From the NCBI RefSeq assembly GCF_050436995.1, contig NC_134757.1, positions 3,856,501 through 3,920,500 of the forward strand: a stretch of 64,000 nucleotides of DNA. Reading direction: 5' to 3'. The stretch comes from Anticarsia gemmatalis (lineage: Eukaryota > Arthropoda > Insecta > Lepidoptera > Erebidae). Of the stretch, positions 50,913 through 62,800 are shown in pieces. The notes under the pieces are model-generated. The model searched no databases. It had not been told where the DNA came from and was given only the letters and a program-made list of their open reading frames with translations. The position numbers and the translations under genes were made by a program. How positions within the stretch are numbered: position 1 is the stretch's first letter; the number at the start of each line of letters is the position of its first letter.

Positions 50913-53319
50913 AGATCGCGTCCTACCCTACAATGATGGTCATTTGATCATTTCACAGTTTCATGAAATCGCTCCAATAGCCCGCAAGATTATAGCTCTA
51001 TATTTCGTAGCAAAGTGAAAGGCTTCAAATTGTTTAAATATTATAGGATAGCCGGCTTTCTTTTATATTGGGCTTTTCTAACGGGTTGAGCTTTATTGCG
51101 GCCTTAGGGTTTGCATTTTCATTACAATATGGAGTTGTACAATAAATTTGTTGGATTTGAATTTTATTTGACATGCTTTTGCTATCTTATTTGACAAGGA
51201 TTTACGTATCCTTTTTTATGTGAAGCTTGTTTGTTGTAAAATAAGACTCAGAATACGCGCTTGGCTGTATTTTTTTCAGTTTTTTAAACCACTGAGGATA
51301 TCGATAGTAATTAAAGAACAAAGCAAGTTAAAGCCTCATTAATAGTTCACAAAATATTAATTTCAAACATCTCTCATCGATAATTTCGGATGAGATGATG
51401 AGGCAACTCAGCGAAAAAAGGATTTAAGCCGTAAAGACCTATTTCACCACTTCTGAATAAGTATCAGATAACTAATCAGAAGGAATAGGTTCATCTGAAA
51501 GCTGTGAAAGTGGCTCTTAATCTGTGCAATATTTTCGCGAGTGAACACAAACAACAGCACAAGTTTAGAAACGAAAAGGCCTGTTGTCGCAGATCCGTGT
51601 AGAAAGTAAATAAATTGTAGCACAGTTCGCTCCGGTGCGCCTGCGTCGGTACTTTGTTTATTTGTAAATACGTAGGACGTTTTAATAGTACTACCTTTAT
51701 ATGTATCAGGTGTTAGACGTTTGTTTTAGGGGCATTAAGATATGGGCACGGTTGCATGACTATTTCACTGCCAGGCAAGTTTTGATAGTTTAAGCAGTTA
51801 TATTTTCGCCGCAGAAGATAGCTTAGATAAGTTTGTAAAGGATCATTTATAATAGAAAAAAAAATACTTTGATTTTTTGTTAAATTAACCGAAGATTTGA
51901 TACAGAGGAGGATCAAATTAGTATGGCATGGCGATAGGCTTACCCCCATTGTATGGAGCGTTGTGTATGGCTAAACGAGGGTGTATTTTACAACTTGCCT
52001 AAGCCTTTGTGTATTACAGGCGTGATGAATGTCCCAATCGGAAAACCACAGGAAAACTCACTGAAATCACTAGGTATCCAATACCTAGTGTTTTACTAAA
52101 CGACGTAAAATTTCTTTGATCCCTATAAATCGTCTGTTCCACTCAACTTTTGCCTACTTATATGCGCTCAACAATTGAATCGCATCAACAACAAACAAAC
52201 TTATACTTGAAGTTATTGCTTTATACCTTATTTGTGGTCAGTTGGGCACGCGCCGAGCCGCCGGCGTCGATCGTGCCCGCTCTTACAAACTATAACGGAA
52301 TCTATCGCTGGTACAAAAAAACTGTTTCGGTGTCATAAATATTTGTATAGTTTTTGCTTTCATAGCTCGTTGTGTTCCAAAAAATTGATAAGTCATTACT
52401 ATTTTTTTTGTATTTCAGAAAAAATATAGTTTAAGTTTATAGTTTTTTTCGGTGATGTCATTAGAGCTTCAGTTTAAGTTATTTTTTAATCTAGGTGAAA
52501 CTAGCCTTCGTGCTCTAAAGTACGCTAAACATGGCTTAATGTTTGCTAGTACTTAGAACGGAAAATCTTCGAAATAGACTCGTCAAAGAGTTTCCTACAC
52601 AAAATACTAGCCAAAAAACAGGTATATCACTCTCAGCTATCAATATTCATTACCACAGGTATGAATAACATATTAATAACGACATTATCTATACGAAAAC
52701 ATGCCAAAAGAAAAAGCCTCCACCGGCCTTAATGACGCCGCAGTAATAGATTAACTTTCCTTCCGACGGCACAGGACGGATGATCTATGTACGCTTCCCA
52801 TTCCATGGACCAATATTAAAACATTTTCTAAACAACTACTTAAGCATTAATGTGCAAATTTTATGATAATGATTCTATGTCGCATACCCAGTGCAAAGGC
52901 AAGTATGAATACTTTTTTTGCAGTTACGAATAGGACTTGTTTCTCGTTAGATTTTAAACTGCATTAAAGGTTTTTGTACCAAATGAATAATAATAATCGT
53001 AAAACGCAATAAGTTTACTATTTCGCCAATAAAAACCAATATACATGCGTAATATTATTCCTAAATCAAAATATTTTGTTTAACTTTTTTGGTAAGTAAG
53101 TGTATTCCAGTTGCTCCTTTATTCCCCTGTATATAGCATACTGGCCACCTACCTCGATTGCCAGCAAAAGAAAAATGCGCGCCAATATTAATTCGATAAA
53201 GAAAACTTTTTTTTAATTGGGCGTAATTCAATTTTAGAAGATTGATACTGGCAATAAAGTTAATGAAAAATGTTTCGTAATCTTGAAAATGGAATCAGAA
53301 TTGAATTAGTGATGTAATG

Positions 53320-53400
53320 CAGTGCGCCTACGCAGTATGAGTGAGTACTGACCGTCGGATGTCAGATTTGATTCCAGGGTCGGACAAAATTAGATCAATT
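53320..53400 (+). mobile_element. tRNA-like SINE relic
   Basis: cagtgcgcctacgcagtatg at the head and tttgattccagggtcggac (B-box-like) at 53367 resemble the 14488 family head. Confidence 0.45.
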
Positions 53401-53872
53401 TATCATTGAAATAGCACTAAAGCCTGGTTAATTACTGCTGTATATACCCTTTGAGTGTGCTAGCATAGTGATACGTTTTACTAAACCAGATGATGTCATA
53501 TCTTAGGCATACTTACATATTTTAGATGATTCTTGCGTAACCTCGTGACATCAACTGTGCCAACTTTTACTTAATTCTAAGTTTAATTAGAAGATTTATA
53601 TATACTTAGTAGTTAAATATTTAAATGAAGCATGTAATTGATTAATTTATAGGCGAAATTGTAATCCGGAACATAATCGACCGATTTAATACAAAAAACT
53701 GTTTTATGCAACACTATTAAATTTATTAATATACGAGCAAATTGATTTAAGATACGTCTTTAAAATGAGTTTTTCGAATAAGTATCAACTTGCGGCAATC
53801 TAAGTCGTCGTAATTTTCTTGCCCTTGTTCCATATCATCAGCGATTGATATAAATTATTGTTTATGTTATAT

Positions 53873-54050
53873 TAGTTTCGGCCCGCGATTTAGTTCACAC
53901 GGAAAGATAGAAAACCTTCAAACAGAATCTCAAAATAAAAAAATGGCAATTTCCTTATTTTTCGTTTCTTTAAAATCTACTTAGTAGTTTATGCGCATAA
54001 TAGCAACACACACACACAAACAGCCTCACAAACCTTCGCATTTACAAAAT
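53873..54050 (+). mobile_element. Retroposon 3' region relic
   Basis: tagtttcggcccgcgattt at the start, ttaaaatctacttagtagtt mid-way, an (ac)n run at about 54007, and catttacaaaat near the end; same order as 54438-54590. Confidence 0.6.
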
Positions 54051-54437
54051 TTGTTCATATAACATCAACTCATATTTCCTCTCCATTCATAGACAACTAT
54101 TACTTATCAACCCCAAAGGTTGCCATAAATAATATTCGGTAACACAAAAACTGACAACTGGCAACAATACGTGTGGATGTTGTCTATGGCGTGTAGGCGG
54201 GCCCGTGGGACGCCACTAGTGTACTGGCTAACTCAGTGTTTTAGCTGATATTGTGATCTTATCATTTAGAGATTTAATGGACGTGCTTGAAAGTGTAGAT
54301 TAACGAATGGGGAGACAGCGAGATAGTAATGAAATGAGAAAAAGGAAATTATTTGTTCAAAGAAAGAAACATTATTTTGTATTAAAAACAAGGACAATTA
54401 TTGCTCTGCCACGATATTTCTCATCAAAATATAGCAG

Positions 54438-54590
54438 ACTAGTTTCTGCCCGCAAAGTCGTCCGCGGTCATAAACTATTTGTGTGTCAAATTCCATAAAA
54501 ATCCGTCCATTCATTTTTTTGTAAAAGAGTAACATGTAACAAACTAATACCATCCTCACAAAATTTTCGCATTTATAATATTAAGTAGGA
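54438..54590 (+). mobile_element. Retroposon 3' region relic
   Basis: ctagtttctgcccgcaaagt, cgtccgcggtcat, tcaaattccataaaaatccg, cgcatttataatattaagta. Second copy within 600 bp of the previous. Confidence 0.65.
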
Positions 54591-55634
54591 TTTTGCATGT
54601 TTATATAACAAATGAAAAAAGGCTCCAGACAGCTTACCTTTACTAAAAAGTTACGAAGCTTGTTAGAAAAAAAAAACAACCTATTATCCGCTTGACTGTA
54701 CACTACTTAATCTAATAAAAAAGGCGTATGAGAATCGCATTCCAAGTATGAATACGCTTAGCCGTAGGTGTACCCGAAGTGTTCCGAAAACACCCGAAAG
54801 GTCGCTCGGGCTAAATGTCAAATGAAACATACGAGGTCGAAATGTCCAAGCCTCGCGGCTATTAATTGTAAATCAATAGGTTTAAATAAAAGTTATTGTA
54901 GCTCACGGCATTATATTTGAATAATAGATGACGGTCTTTGTATTCTTTCAAATTGCTTGTAGTTTAAACAGCTGTGTGAGGAAATGAAAGTGAAATAACA
55001 TCGTTAAAAGGCACCAACTACTTAAAGTAACGAATGACTTTTGATACTTCGTAAACAGTTCATAGTTACTTACTAATTCATTCGCAGGGCTGATAAAACT
55101 TAAAAATATACATTGCTTTTTATTTTGTGAGAGAGCTAACTTTAATATAACTGAATTGACAAATAAAATGTTTTTAAAGCAACACCACATGTCGATGCAA
55201 TCACAAAACTCAAACATTTTAATATTTCAAATGTATTTTTACGTCGCGTGTCACGAGGTAATGACAGCAGGTGTCTCTTGACGATTTAATAACAGCTATG
55301 GCGTCCAGGTGGAAGGTTGATGGCTTAAAGCATTCTTTGGTCATTCCAAAAGGTGCAACAATTATTTCAGAAGTACCTAAGTAAAGATTATGAGTTTAAG
55401 GAGTATGAAGTAAATACAGCATCGTAATTAAAGAGTTTTTTTTTTATTATGACCACAGGTTCATTGAATATTGGCAAAATGTTACTCGCTAACAATAACT
55501 GTTATATTAATATTTTTCATAAACATAAAACAAAACATGTAATTTTTTACATTTATTTTTGAAATTATGCAGGAAGCAATTTTTTTCGTTCTGTAACCGA
55601 AAGCGCGGCGGTTTTTTTAACCGCAATAAAGAAA

Positions 55635-55650
55635 TACGTCACATACGTCA
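55635..55650. promoter_or_regulatory. Paired TACGTCA (CRE/ATF-type) sites
   Basis: TACGTCA at 55635-55641 and 55644-55650, same orientation, 9 bp apart. Matches the CREB/ATF half-palindrome. The function is only a possibility. Confidence 0.3.
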
Positions 55651-56454
55651 TTAGGCTTATTTTTTATTTGGACAGCAAAAAAATTGAGTCAATTTTCATT
55701 GGTCAGAAGGAGGGTAATGGTTTTCACGTGTATTTGTTGCGTAATTTTGTGACGAGAATTAAATAGACCTCTGACTAACGTTTGTTTTAATCTGTGCAAC
55801 ATATTTGTAATTGGAACAATGTTTTTTTTTTCTTACATACCAGCTGTTGAGTGATGACAATGTTTTGTTTTTTTTTGTGTTCTATTTTGGAATCATTTTG
55901 TTATTTTTTCATTGCATATTCTGTTTGGTTTAATGATTTGTCATAATATCTGCCTGAGAGTAATTAGATTGGGAAATATGGTAGCTTAAAGGTTTACTCA
56001 AAATTCTTCTAGGGTAAATAAACACAGTTAACGAATTTAATGCTCTAAATTTCTCAACTACAAGTTTTCTATAAGAACAGACGGCAAAACCAAAATACGT
56101 AACAAGAAAATACACATAATTTTCTTCGAATTAACTCTCGCTATATCAAATATCAAGAAGTAAACACTTTCTAATTTATAATTCTAGCATCAATAGTATC
56201 AAGTAATGTAATCCGACTAGTCATTGGTATAATTTGTTGCGATTTATTACACATAATATCTAATCTCGTACATAATGTATGGGCTTGTAATTGACGACAT
56301 CCGTGACACAGTGTGATAGTAGTGAAGTAACACGCGGTATTAGGACAAATACTAAGCCGTTTATAGTAATCAGAATTCGGAATGTCTTTTACAATTTTTG
56401 TTTATTGTAAGGAAATTAATAATCATATAAGGCCCAAATTAAAACAGTAATAAC

Positions 56455-56555
56455 ATGGACGCATTTCTTACTGATGAGTCAAAACTATTTGCTAATATCG
56501 GTCTGTTTGGACAAATAGGGGGAGGCCTTTTAATAGGTTATTTACACAGGCTGAG
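56455..56555 (+). CDS. Speculative small coding exon with glycine-rich membrane segment
   Basis: ATG at 56455 (context aacATGg) opens MDAFLTDESKLFANIGLFG and continues QIGGGLLIGYLHRL, then meets a GAG|gtaaaa donor at 56556 (phase 2), with a TAA just past it if unspliced. The Gly-rich hydrophobic stretch (about residues 15-30) recalls the first helix of FUN14-type membrane proteins, but this is resemblance only. No partner exon was found. It could be a first coding exon of an unrelated nested gene, a decayed retrocopy, or chance. Confidence 0.25.
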
Positions 56556-57646
56556 GTAAAACTTAAACTAAGTAGGAAATCTTTTACGATAATATATGTG
56601 TTTTTGCGAATTATAGGTATATATGTATGTCAATAAAAAATACAGCTATCTTTTACGGTAGTATAAACAAACGTAAAAAGTATAACGTAAACTCTCATAC
56701 TACAAAGACAAAAGGCTTCCCTAAAGCAACCAATTCATTGCTGGCCGTATTTAAATAGCGCAATTTGTAGTAGTCTTCAAGAAAATTGTCTTTTAAAAGT
56801 TCATAATACTTGCTTGTAAAAGTCGTGTACCTCTCGCGTGCCACAGTGGTATTACATCTCTATACATACTGTGTCCATCACTATCATTACCAAAAAGTCT
56901 TATGTCACAAGTAAATCTATTTCTTTTCATACGTTTTATTTATTTAGCGATATTAATCGGCACTCATTTGTCTACTATTATGTTCTTTCGGAATGTCAAC
57001 CGCAAGTTACGAAATTGAGGCGGCTTTTGTCATTTGTAACATCTGTTTGATAAAATTTGTATGGTTAATTAATGGTGGTTATTCTTTACGCGATTACGTA
57101 ATAACGTACGTACTACAGCAATCACTAGTAACATTATTTGTTTAGAAACTGTGTTACATGTGTATTAATAACTATTTTATTTGTCGCTTGTGCCCCAAAA
57201 GGAATATATAAAGATTTGGATGACACTTACCTAAGTCACATTTGATTGATCGTGGGAGACCATAATATAGAACTATCGACTCCTTAATTTAAGTACTTAA
57301 TTTTACTAAAAGTAAGAATATTGAGACATTTTTGGGGGAACCAATCCAACACTTCATTATTCAACATTTAGTAAACTTACAATTTACCACACACACTTTT
57401 GATGAAACACCGTATCTACAAACAACCTACCTATCAAAGTATACTCCGCATTTAACGAAACTAGATCACCAACAATCAGGCGAACATTCACTCACAGAAT
57501 ATCGATCAAACCGGAGCTGTACAAAGGGAAACTTCCAAAATAATTCAAACATTCAATGGTCCAAATTACAAAAAGCAATCAGGCTATCTTGTGGCCGATA
57601 ATGATGGCTGTAAAAAAGTAAAAAGGCCCGATATGAAAGGGTACTA

Positions 57647-57715
57647 TTCACGAGTAGCCGGTCTCATCTAAGATTATCTATTTTGTATAACCTCACGACC
57701 CGAGACCGGTATAAC
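57647..57715. repeat. Short inverted repeat ccggtctc / gagaccgg
   Basis: 8-bp perfect arms about 45 bp apart, with tagatcgctgcgatcg just beyond (57732-57747); a one-base variant of that 16-mer, tagatcgttgcgatcg, recurs at 62333-62348. Suggests a dispersed element. Confidence 0.4.
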
Positions 57716-60150
57716 AATATAATTAAAGATAGATCGCTGCGATCGAAGCTAGGGTTGGTTATTGCTCCTGGACTACCTATATTAATGTAGTTGTATATCT
57801 AATCTGTGTCTACAGTCTGTGGAGATTACGGCCGCTATATATTATTATTTTATATCTAGATGTAAGTTTTTAACTGGATAAATTTATTTTTGATACAACT
57901 AATGTAAAATCGGATTAAGTATACGTAAACAATAGTAAGTCGGTCCCGGTTGTTGTCTACTAAGATAACAGTCGTTAAGCCATGTCAAAGGCCTTTCGGG
58001 CGGCTTGAACAACTTTGACACTAGGTTGACCACTAACCATACGACAAACAACAAAGCAAATAGTACTTGCCTATTTGCTTATTTACTTCTAAATATCACA
58101 GGATTATTTGTTTCAATATTTAAAATAAACTGGCCATTCCTAAAATAGTACTAATAACTTACCGTCACGAATAAATTCTAAAACCGACAAATCTTTTCTC
58201 CGTTTACCTTCATTTCGTGTTCCAAGTGACTCCCACAGAGGGCAGTATTTCTCTGCCAGCCCTACATTACCGGATGTCGATACGTTTGTAAAAGGAAACG
58301 TACATGATTGTTGCCCCCAACGCGTTACTTGTCATTATTTAGTTGCGTCGGCTTTTTACATCCTATACAAATTGTTGGGTGCGCGTGCGCAGCTTCCACT
58401 GTGGTCCGTCGCTTTAGAAAGTAAGCTGTAAATTAAGCCGCTTACGGCTTTTAATGAAAAATTGGATTGTTTTTGGTATGAGTGTTTAGTGTGAAGAAGC
58501 ATTGTAGTTTTGGAGCTTAGGACTTAATGAAAGTAGATGAAGCTTTAATGAAAAACTTTAGACTAGATTTTGGTATGAGTAACTGGTAAGAAAGAGCCTT
58601 GCAGTTTTTGTCGTAGTTTTTTTTATATGTGTAGATTGATATCAATATTATATGTCGCTTATGTAGGTTGCTTGAGCCTCAAATAGTAGAGTAAGAGCTA
58701 TATCTTCAATATCAATATTCACTATTATATCTTCAATATCTTAAGACAGGGCTGTTAAATTAGCAGTTCTATAAATAATTTAAGTAACAATATACAGTTT
58801 TCAATTTACAGAAATTGTAAAATTGAGGTTCAAGATAATGAATAGTGTTTCAAAACGTTAAGCAGACGTTCAACCACATCGCATGGTACTTGTACCTTGG
58901 TACCTTGCAGTAACACTTACTAATTCCCTATAATTGAAGTAAAACAGCTTCTTCGTAAATATATTTTTACAAAAATAACTCGGTGCTAGATTCAGACCTC
59001 ACTTTTACGGTTTTTACTTTTAAAACATTACGTACTGGCAGCTTTACGCGACATGAAATATTTTTTCTTCTTTTTTTTTGTTTCTATCTTAAAAATGAAG
59101 TTTAGAAACATTTTACTCCAATATATACAATACATAAAATCACGCCTTTTTCCCGGGTAGACAGAGACTAAAGAACACCACTTGGTACGATCCTTACAAA
59201 CTTCTCTATCCTCATTTACATACATGTCGTTTATAATAAAAAAATTTAGTAAAAATAAAGTTTAAATACGTAGGTATGTCCACTTGCAGGCAAAGTTTCA
59301 CTTAAGGCATAAAAATAACAGTTTTAAAAAGAACCTATCATCTCGAAAAATTGCTACCTTCCCTCGAGCGTCGCTTACCGCAAAAAGATAGCTAATCTAT
59401 ACGTGTCTTTAGTCCGTTAGCTCGCAATAATTTCAACATTCATAGTTGAACTAATTTTACGTCTTTCAAGTCCTAAAACTGGCTCAAATTATAACATTCT
59501 GCACCAGTATGCGGGTTTTTATAATTAAATGAGAATTTTACGTGAAATCGATAAACGGTTGAAAGTAAGATGACTTAATTTTTCGAGTTCATTTGATCGG
59601 AAGTAAGTCACGAGTAACCTTAAAATGCTACAGTTTATGCACTGGAAAGATAAACCTGATTTCGGCAACATTCTTAACCTTATAGCATAATTGTAACTAT
59701 AATTATACAGTTTGAAAACGAAACCTTGGTGTATTCTCTTCTGCCTGAGCCTTCGGATATAACAGGCTTGAGAGGTTTGAACTACATAAAAATGACATTA
59801 TACTACACCATCAATCAGAGATACATAATAAAACCATAACATATGCGTTACTAAAATAATCATTTCAAAGAATAATTTGGAAAAGTAGCAATAATAATAA
59901 GAATACTTAACTAGAACCAGCTACTAACTAACTAGACTAAAATCAGAACGCACTTTTGTAAACGCAGAGATAATCGGTCACATCAGAGCCCCGGGCGCTT
60001 CAGTGAGACAAAGCCAAAGATACAATCTCGCTTGTGGGTGTACCGCCAGATTTATCGACCTCCGCCGTATAAGGTGATTTGTAATGCCAACGGTAGTTCC
60101 GCCGTGAAAAGTTCGCTAAGAATTTGAAATGATTTAGCAAGTTATAACCC

Positions 60151-60300
60151 TTTTAAACTCTCGCGTTGCATGTTTAATGTATAATAGAATACGGGAATTA
60201 ACGCGAACACGCATTTTACCTTAAAATGCCTAACGTTTCGGCGCAGGTTGCACTCGCCGTGGTCCCAGGCAGACTATAACCCTGTTATAACCCTGTTCGA
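60151..60300 (+). mobile_element. Retroposon-like element with 33-bp dispersed block
   Basis: Begins with the block exactly inverse to 43418-43450, then gggaattaacgcgaacacgc, then acgtttcggcgcaggttgca and cgccgtggtcccaggcagac. The end holds two perfect tataaccctgt units (60275-60296). Confidence 0.6.
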
Positions 60301-60876
60301 GATGGTTTGACTGCCTGATACATAGATTAAAACATTTTATACTTACTTTGACTGTTTTTATCGAAGACTTAGGCATTGAAACTTACATGACAAAGACAAA
60401 TATGTATTTTCTTTTGTTAAACGTACTACCCATGTGTAAAAACTAACCGGGTAGGTGATTTTGTAGTTGTGACAATCAAAACCTTTCTGATTGAAAGATT
60501 TTACCAACATTACTTACTGAAATTCTATCCAGATTTACAAACGGTAGAAGAAGTTCCAACGATCTTAAGTATATAGCAACTAATTATATTTTCGTAAGTT
60601 GACATTATAATGTTTTAACAAAGATTACACTGCCTTTACCCTACGACCTTTACCATATTCCCGCCTATATCACACGCTACTACAATCAAAGATCTTGCCT
60701 ACGGACTCATGTAAGCAAGAATGAGTTAGCCGACACTAATGCGTAGTAGAACAAGCGTTGCAATGCAAATACAGACTCATGTATATTCAGTAGTTACAAA
60801 CAAATGCATGAGGTATCTTGTCGCGGACCGAGATATGGACTTGTAATTTGTAGGGAGACTACTGTTAGGCTGTTGC

Positions 60877-60960
60877 TGTGGACTGTCTTGGGAACAAGCT
60901 TGAGAAAAAGAATTGATATTAAATACTGTAAGGTGTCTTTGTGGACTGTCTTGGGAACAA
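60877..60960. repeat. 21-bp exact direct repeat, period 63
   Basis: tgtggactgtcttgggaac plus aa at 60877-60897 and 60940-60960, identical. The 63-bp period is a multiple of three, and the minus-strand frame repeats C-S-Q-D-S-P-Q twice. Confidence 0.8.
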
Positions 60961-62694
60961 AATAAAGACCAATTATTCACGCTAAAAATGTTTTTAACCA
61001 ATGTAATTTTGATCAAAAATATCTTAAACTGCTTAAGCTTCTTTTGCGTATTGATATTGTTTCGGTTAAATGACAATTTAGTGACTAAAATAACGAGAAT
61101 TGGTTGTCTCAGGGTTCAAGTCAGCTTTGTGTTTGAACAGATTTTTTATTTACAAGGTTTTTATAAAGGGTATTATGTTAGACCACGTACAATACATGGC
61201 TCTTCCAGCATTTCACCAAATACATATATAGAAACCTAGATAAACTGAAATGGAAACCGGGCTCAATGAATACTCTTTGCACCACGAAATCTTTCCATAC
61301 GCTCGAAATCGTTGGAAGAAGCTAGTCAAACATATATATTTGGCGACTCAGTAATTCCCCAAAAACCTACACAATAAAACTGTTCTCTATATTTAAACCA
61401 TGGTCACCACAGGCCTAGCATATCCGCGTAGACCTTATAAGGGCCATGAATTCTGCCACCGAACTAGTTGTCGGATGAAAGCCGCTCAGCTAATAACGAA
61501 ACTAGTTATAATGCGATATCTGAGAGCAGATCGTTATTTATATTGAACGCAGATAATGTTCTAATTAAATGATTACTGTAAGGGAAATGAGAACATTATA
61601 TGTACGTAAGGTTGATTTAAAATGCCTTTTGATGATAGTTTTTCTATGTTTACGCATGTTTATTTATGTTATTTTCATTTTTCTATATAATGAATATCTA
61701 TTTTATAATATTAGGAAGTTCGTGTAATTTTGTTTGGCATGTAAAATATAATCTAGTGTAGGAATTATTTAATAACTATTGATCTGGCACTTGAAATTTG
61801 GTGGTCGATAGCTATCCTACTGAATGGGACATAAATTCAAACTCACCGATTTTTTTTCACCTTCATAATATAGGACAAAATTTAGCACGAAAAATCTTTC
61901 TACACACAAAATTGCAAGCAGAAGCCTAAACATAATCCTAAAGTTTACGCAAACACTCAATGTATACCCTTATTGGAGGCTTAGTTTGCCTTTAACGGTA
62001 CCGCGTAAAGAGCTTGTTTCATTAGTAAGTTATAAAGCAGCACTAATGCGAATATCGGATAGTACCGACCCTTCTCTGCGCCGTGTTAACAAACGCAACA
62101 TCAAACGCCGTTTACTTGTCCAATAAAACCTAGTTGAACGTATTTGGAGATTTTGTACGTGCTTTTAGTCTTTAACGAAGAACTTAAAGGAAAGTAGGGA
62201 GTTTGAACTTTATTATTTTTCCAAATTTTATTCAACTCTGTTTTAAAAGCTAATTATAATTATAATGTTCAGCGGTTGAAATGATATTTGTTGGAGTCAG
62301 ACGTCGAGTCTTTGGAAAAATGTACTTTCAATAGATCGTTGCGATCGTCTTGTTTTGCCTTTACTTAAATACTGTATATGTATTTTGTTGTTTAAAGTGA
62401 TTATTCTTTTTTTATTTAACTTAGCCGAGGAACCTACTTACTGCGATTCAATTATGTTGTTTAATACTACTTAGGTTTATTTATTTAGTTTTTTTCATTA
62501 ATCAGAAAGAGTCTAACAAAAGAGCGAGTAAAAAAAACATTATTTCTTTAAAAGTAACACGTCACAAACGTTTCCCGTCCTATCTCAAACTTCCTACCCA
62601 ACCTCATACTTACAAGTACTTAGAAAACACTATTTAGCCGCAATAATTATCTAAGAAGAATCTGAAACGGCTTCCTATAGGTAGTATGGCGTCG

Positions 62695-62800
62695 ATTTAA
62701 GTAAAACGCGTAGATAAGCGCGCCGGTGTCCGCGGCACTTTCTTCAATCGGCCGCGAGAGGGCGCGCTGGCACGCGACCGCTACTCGTGCCCCGATAGAG
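62695..62800. promoter_or_regulatory. CpG-rich patch with CTCF-like site
   Basis: ccgcgagagggcgc (about 62751-62764) matches the 14-base CTCF core CCASYAGRKGGCRS at 12 positions, within a 100-bp CpG cluster. An insulator or regulatory element is plausible; no exon here. Confidence 0.4.

Noticed and set aside
52231..52320. CpG patch with an AG acceptor-like site (gtggtcag)
   Set aside because: All three frames are short, no donor follows, and none resembles SAM or any known protein.
58225..58250. CTCF site cccacagagggcag
   Set aside because: The core AGAGGGCAG fits but the 5' half (CCASY) does not, so weaker than the 62751 site.
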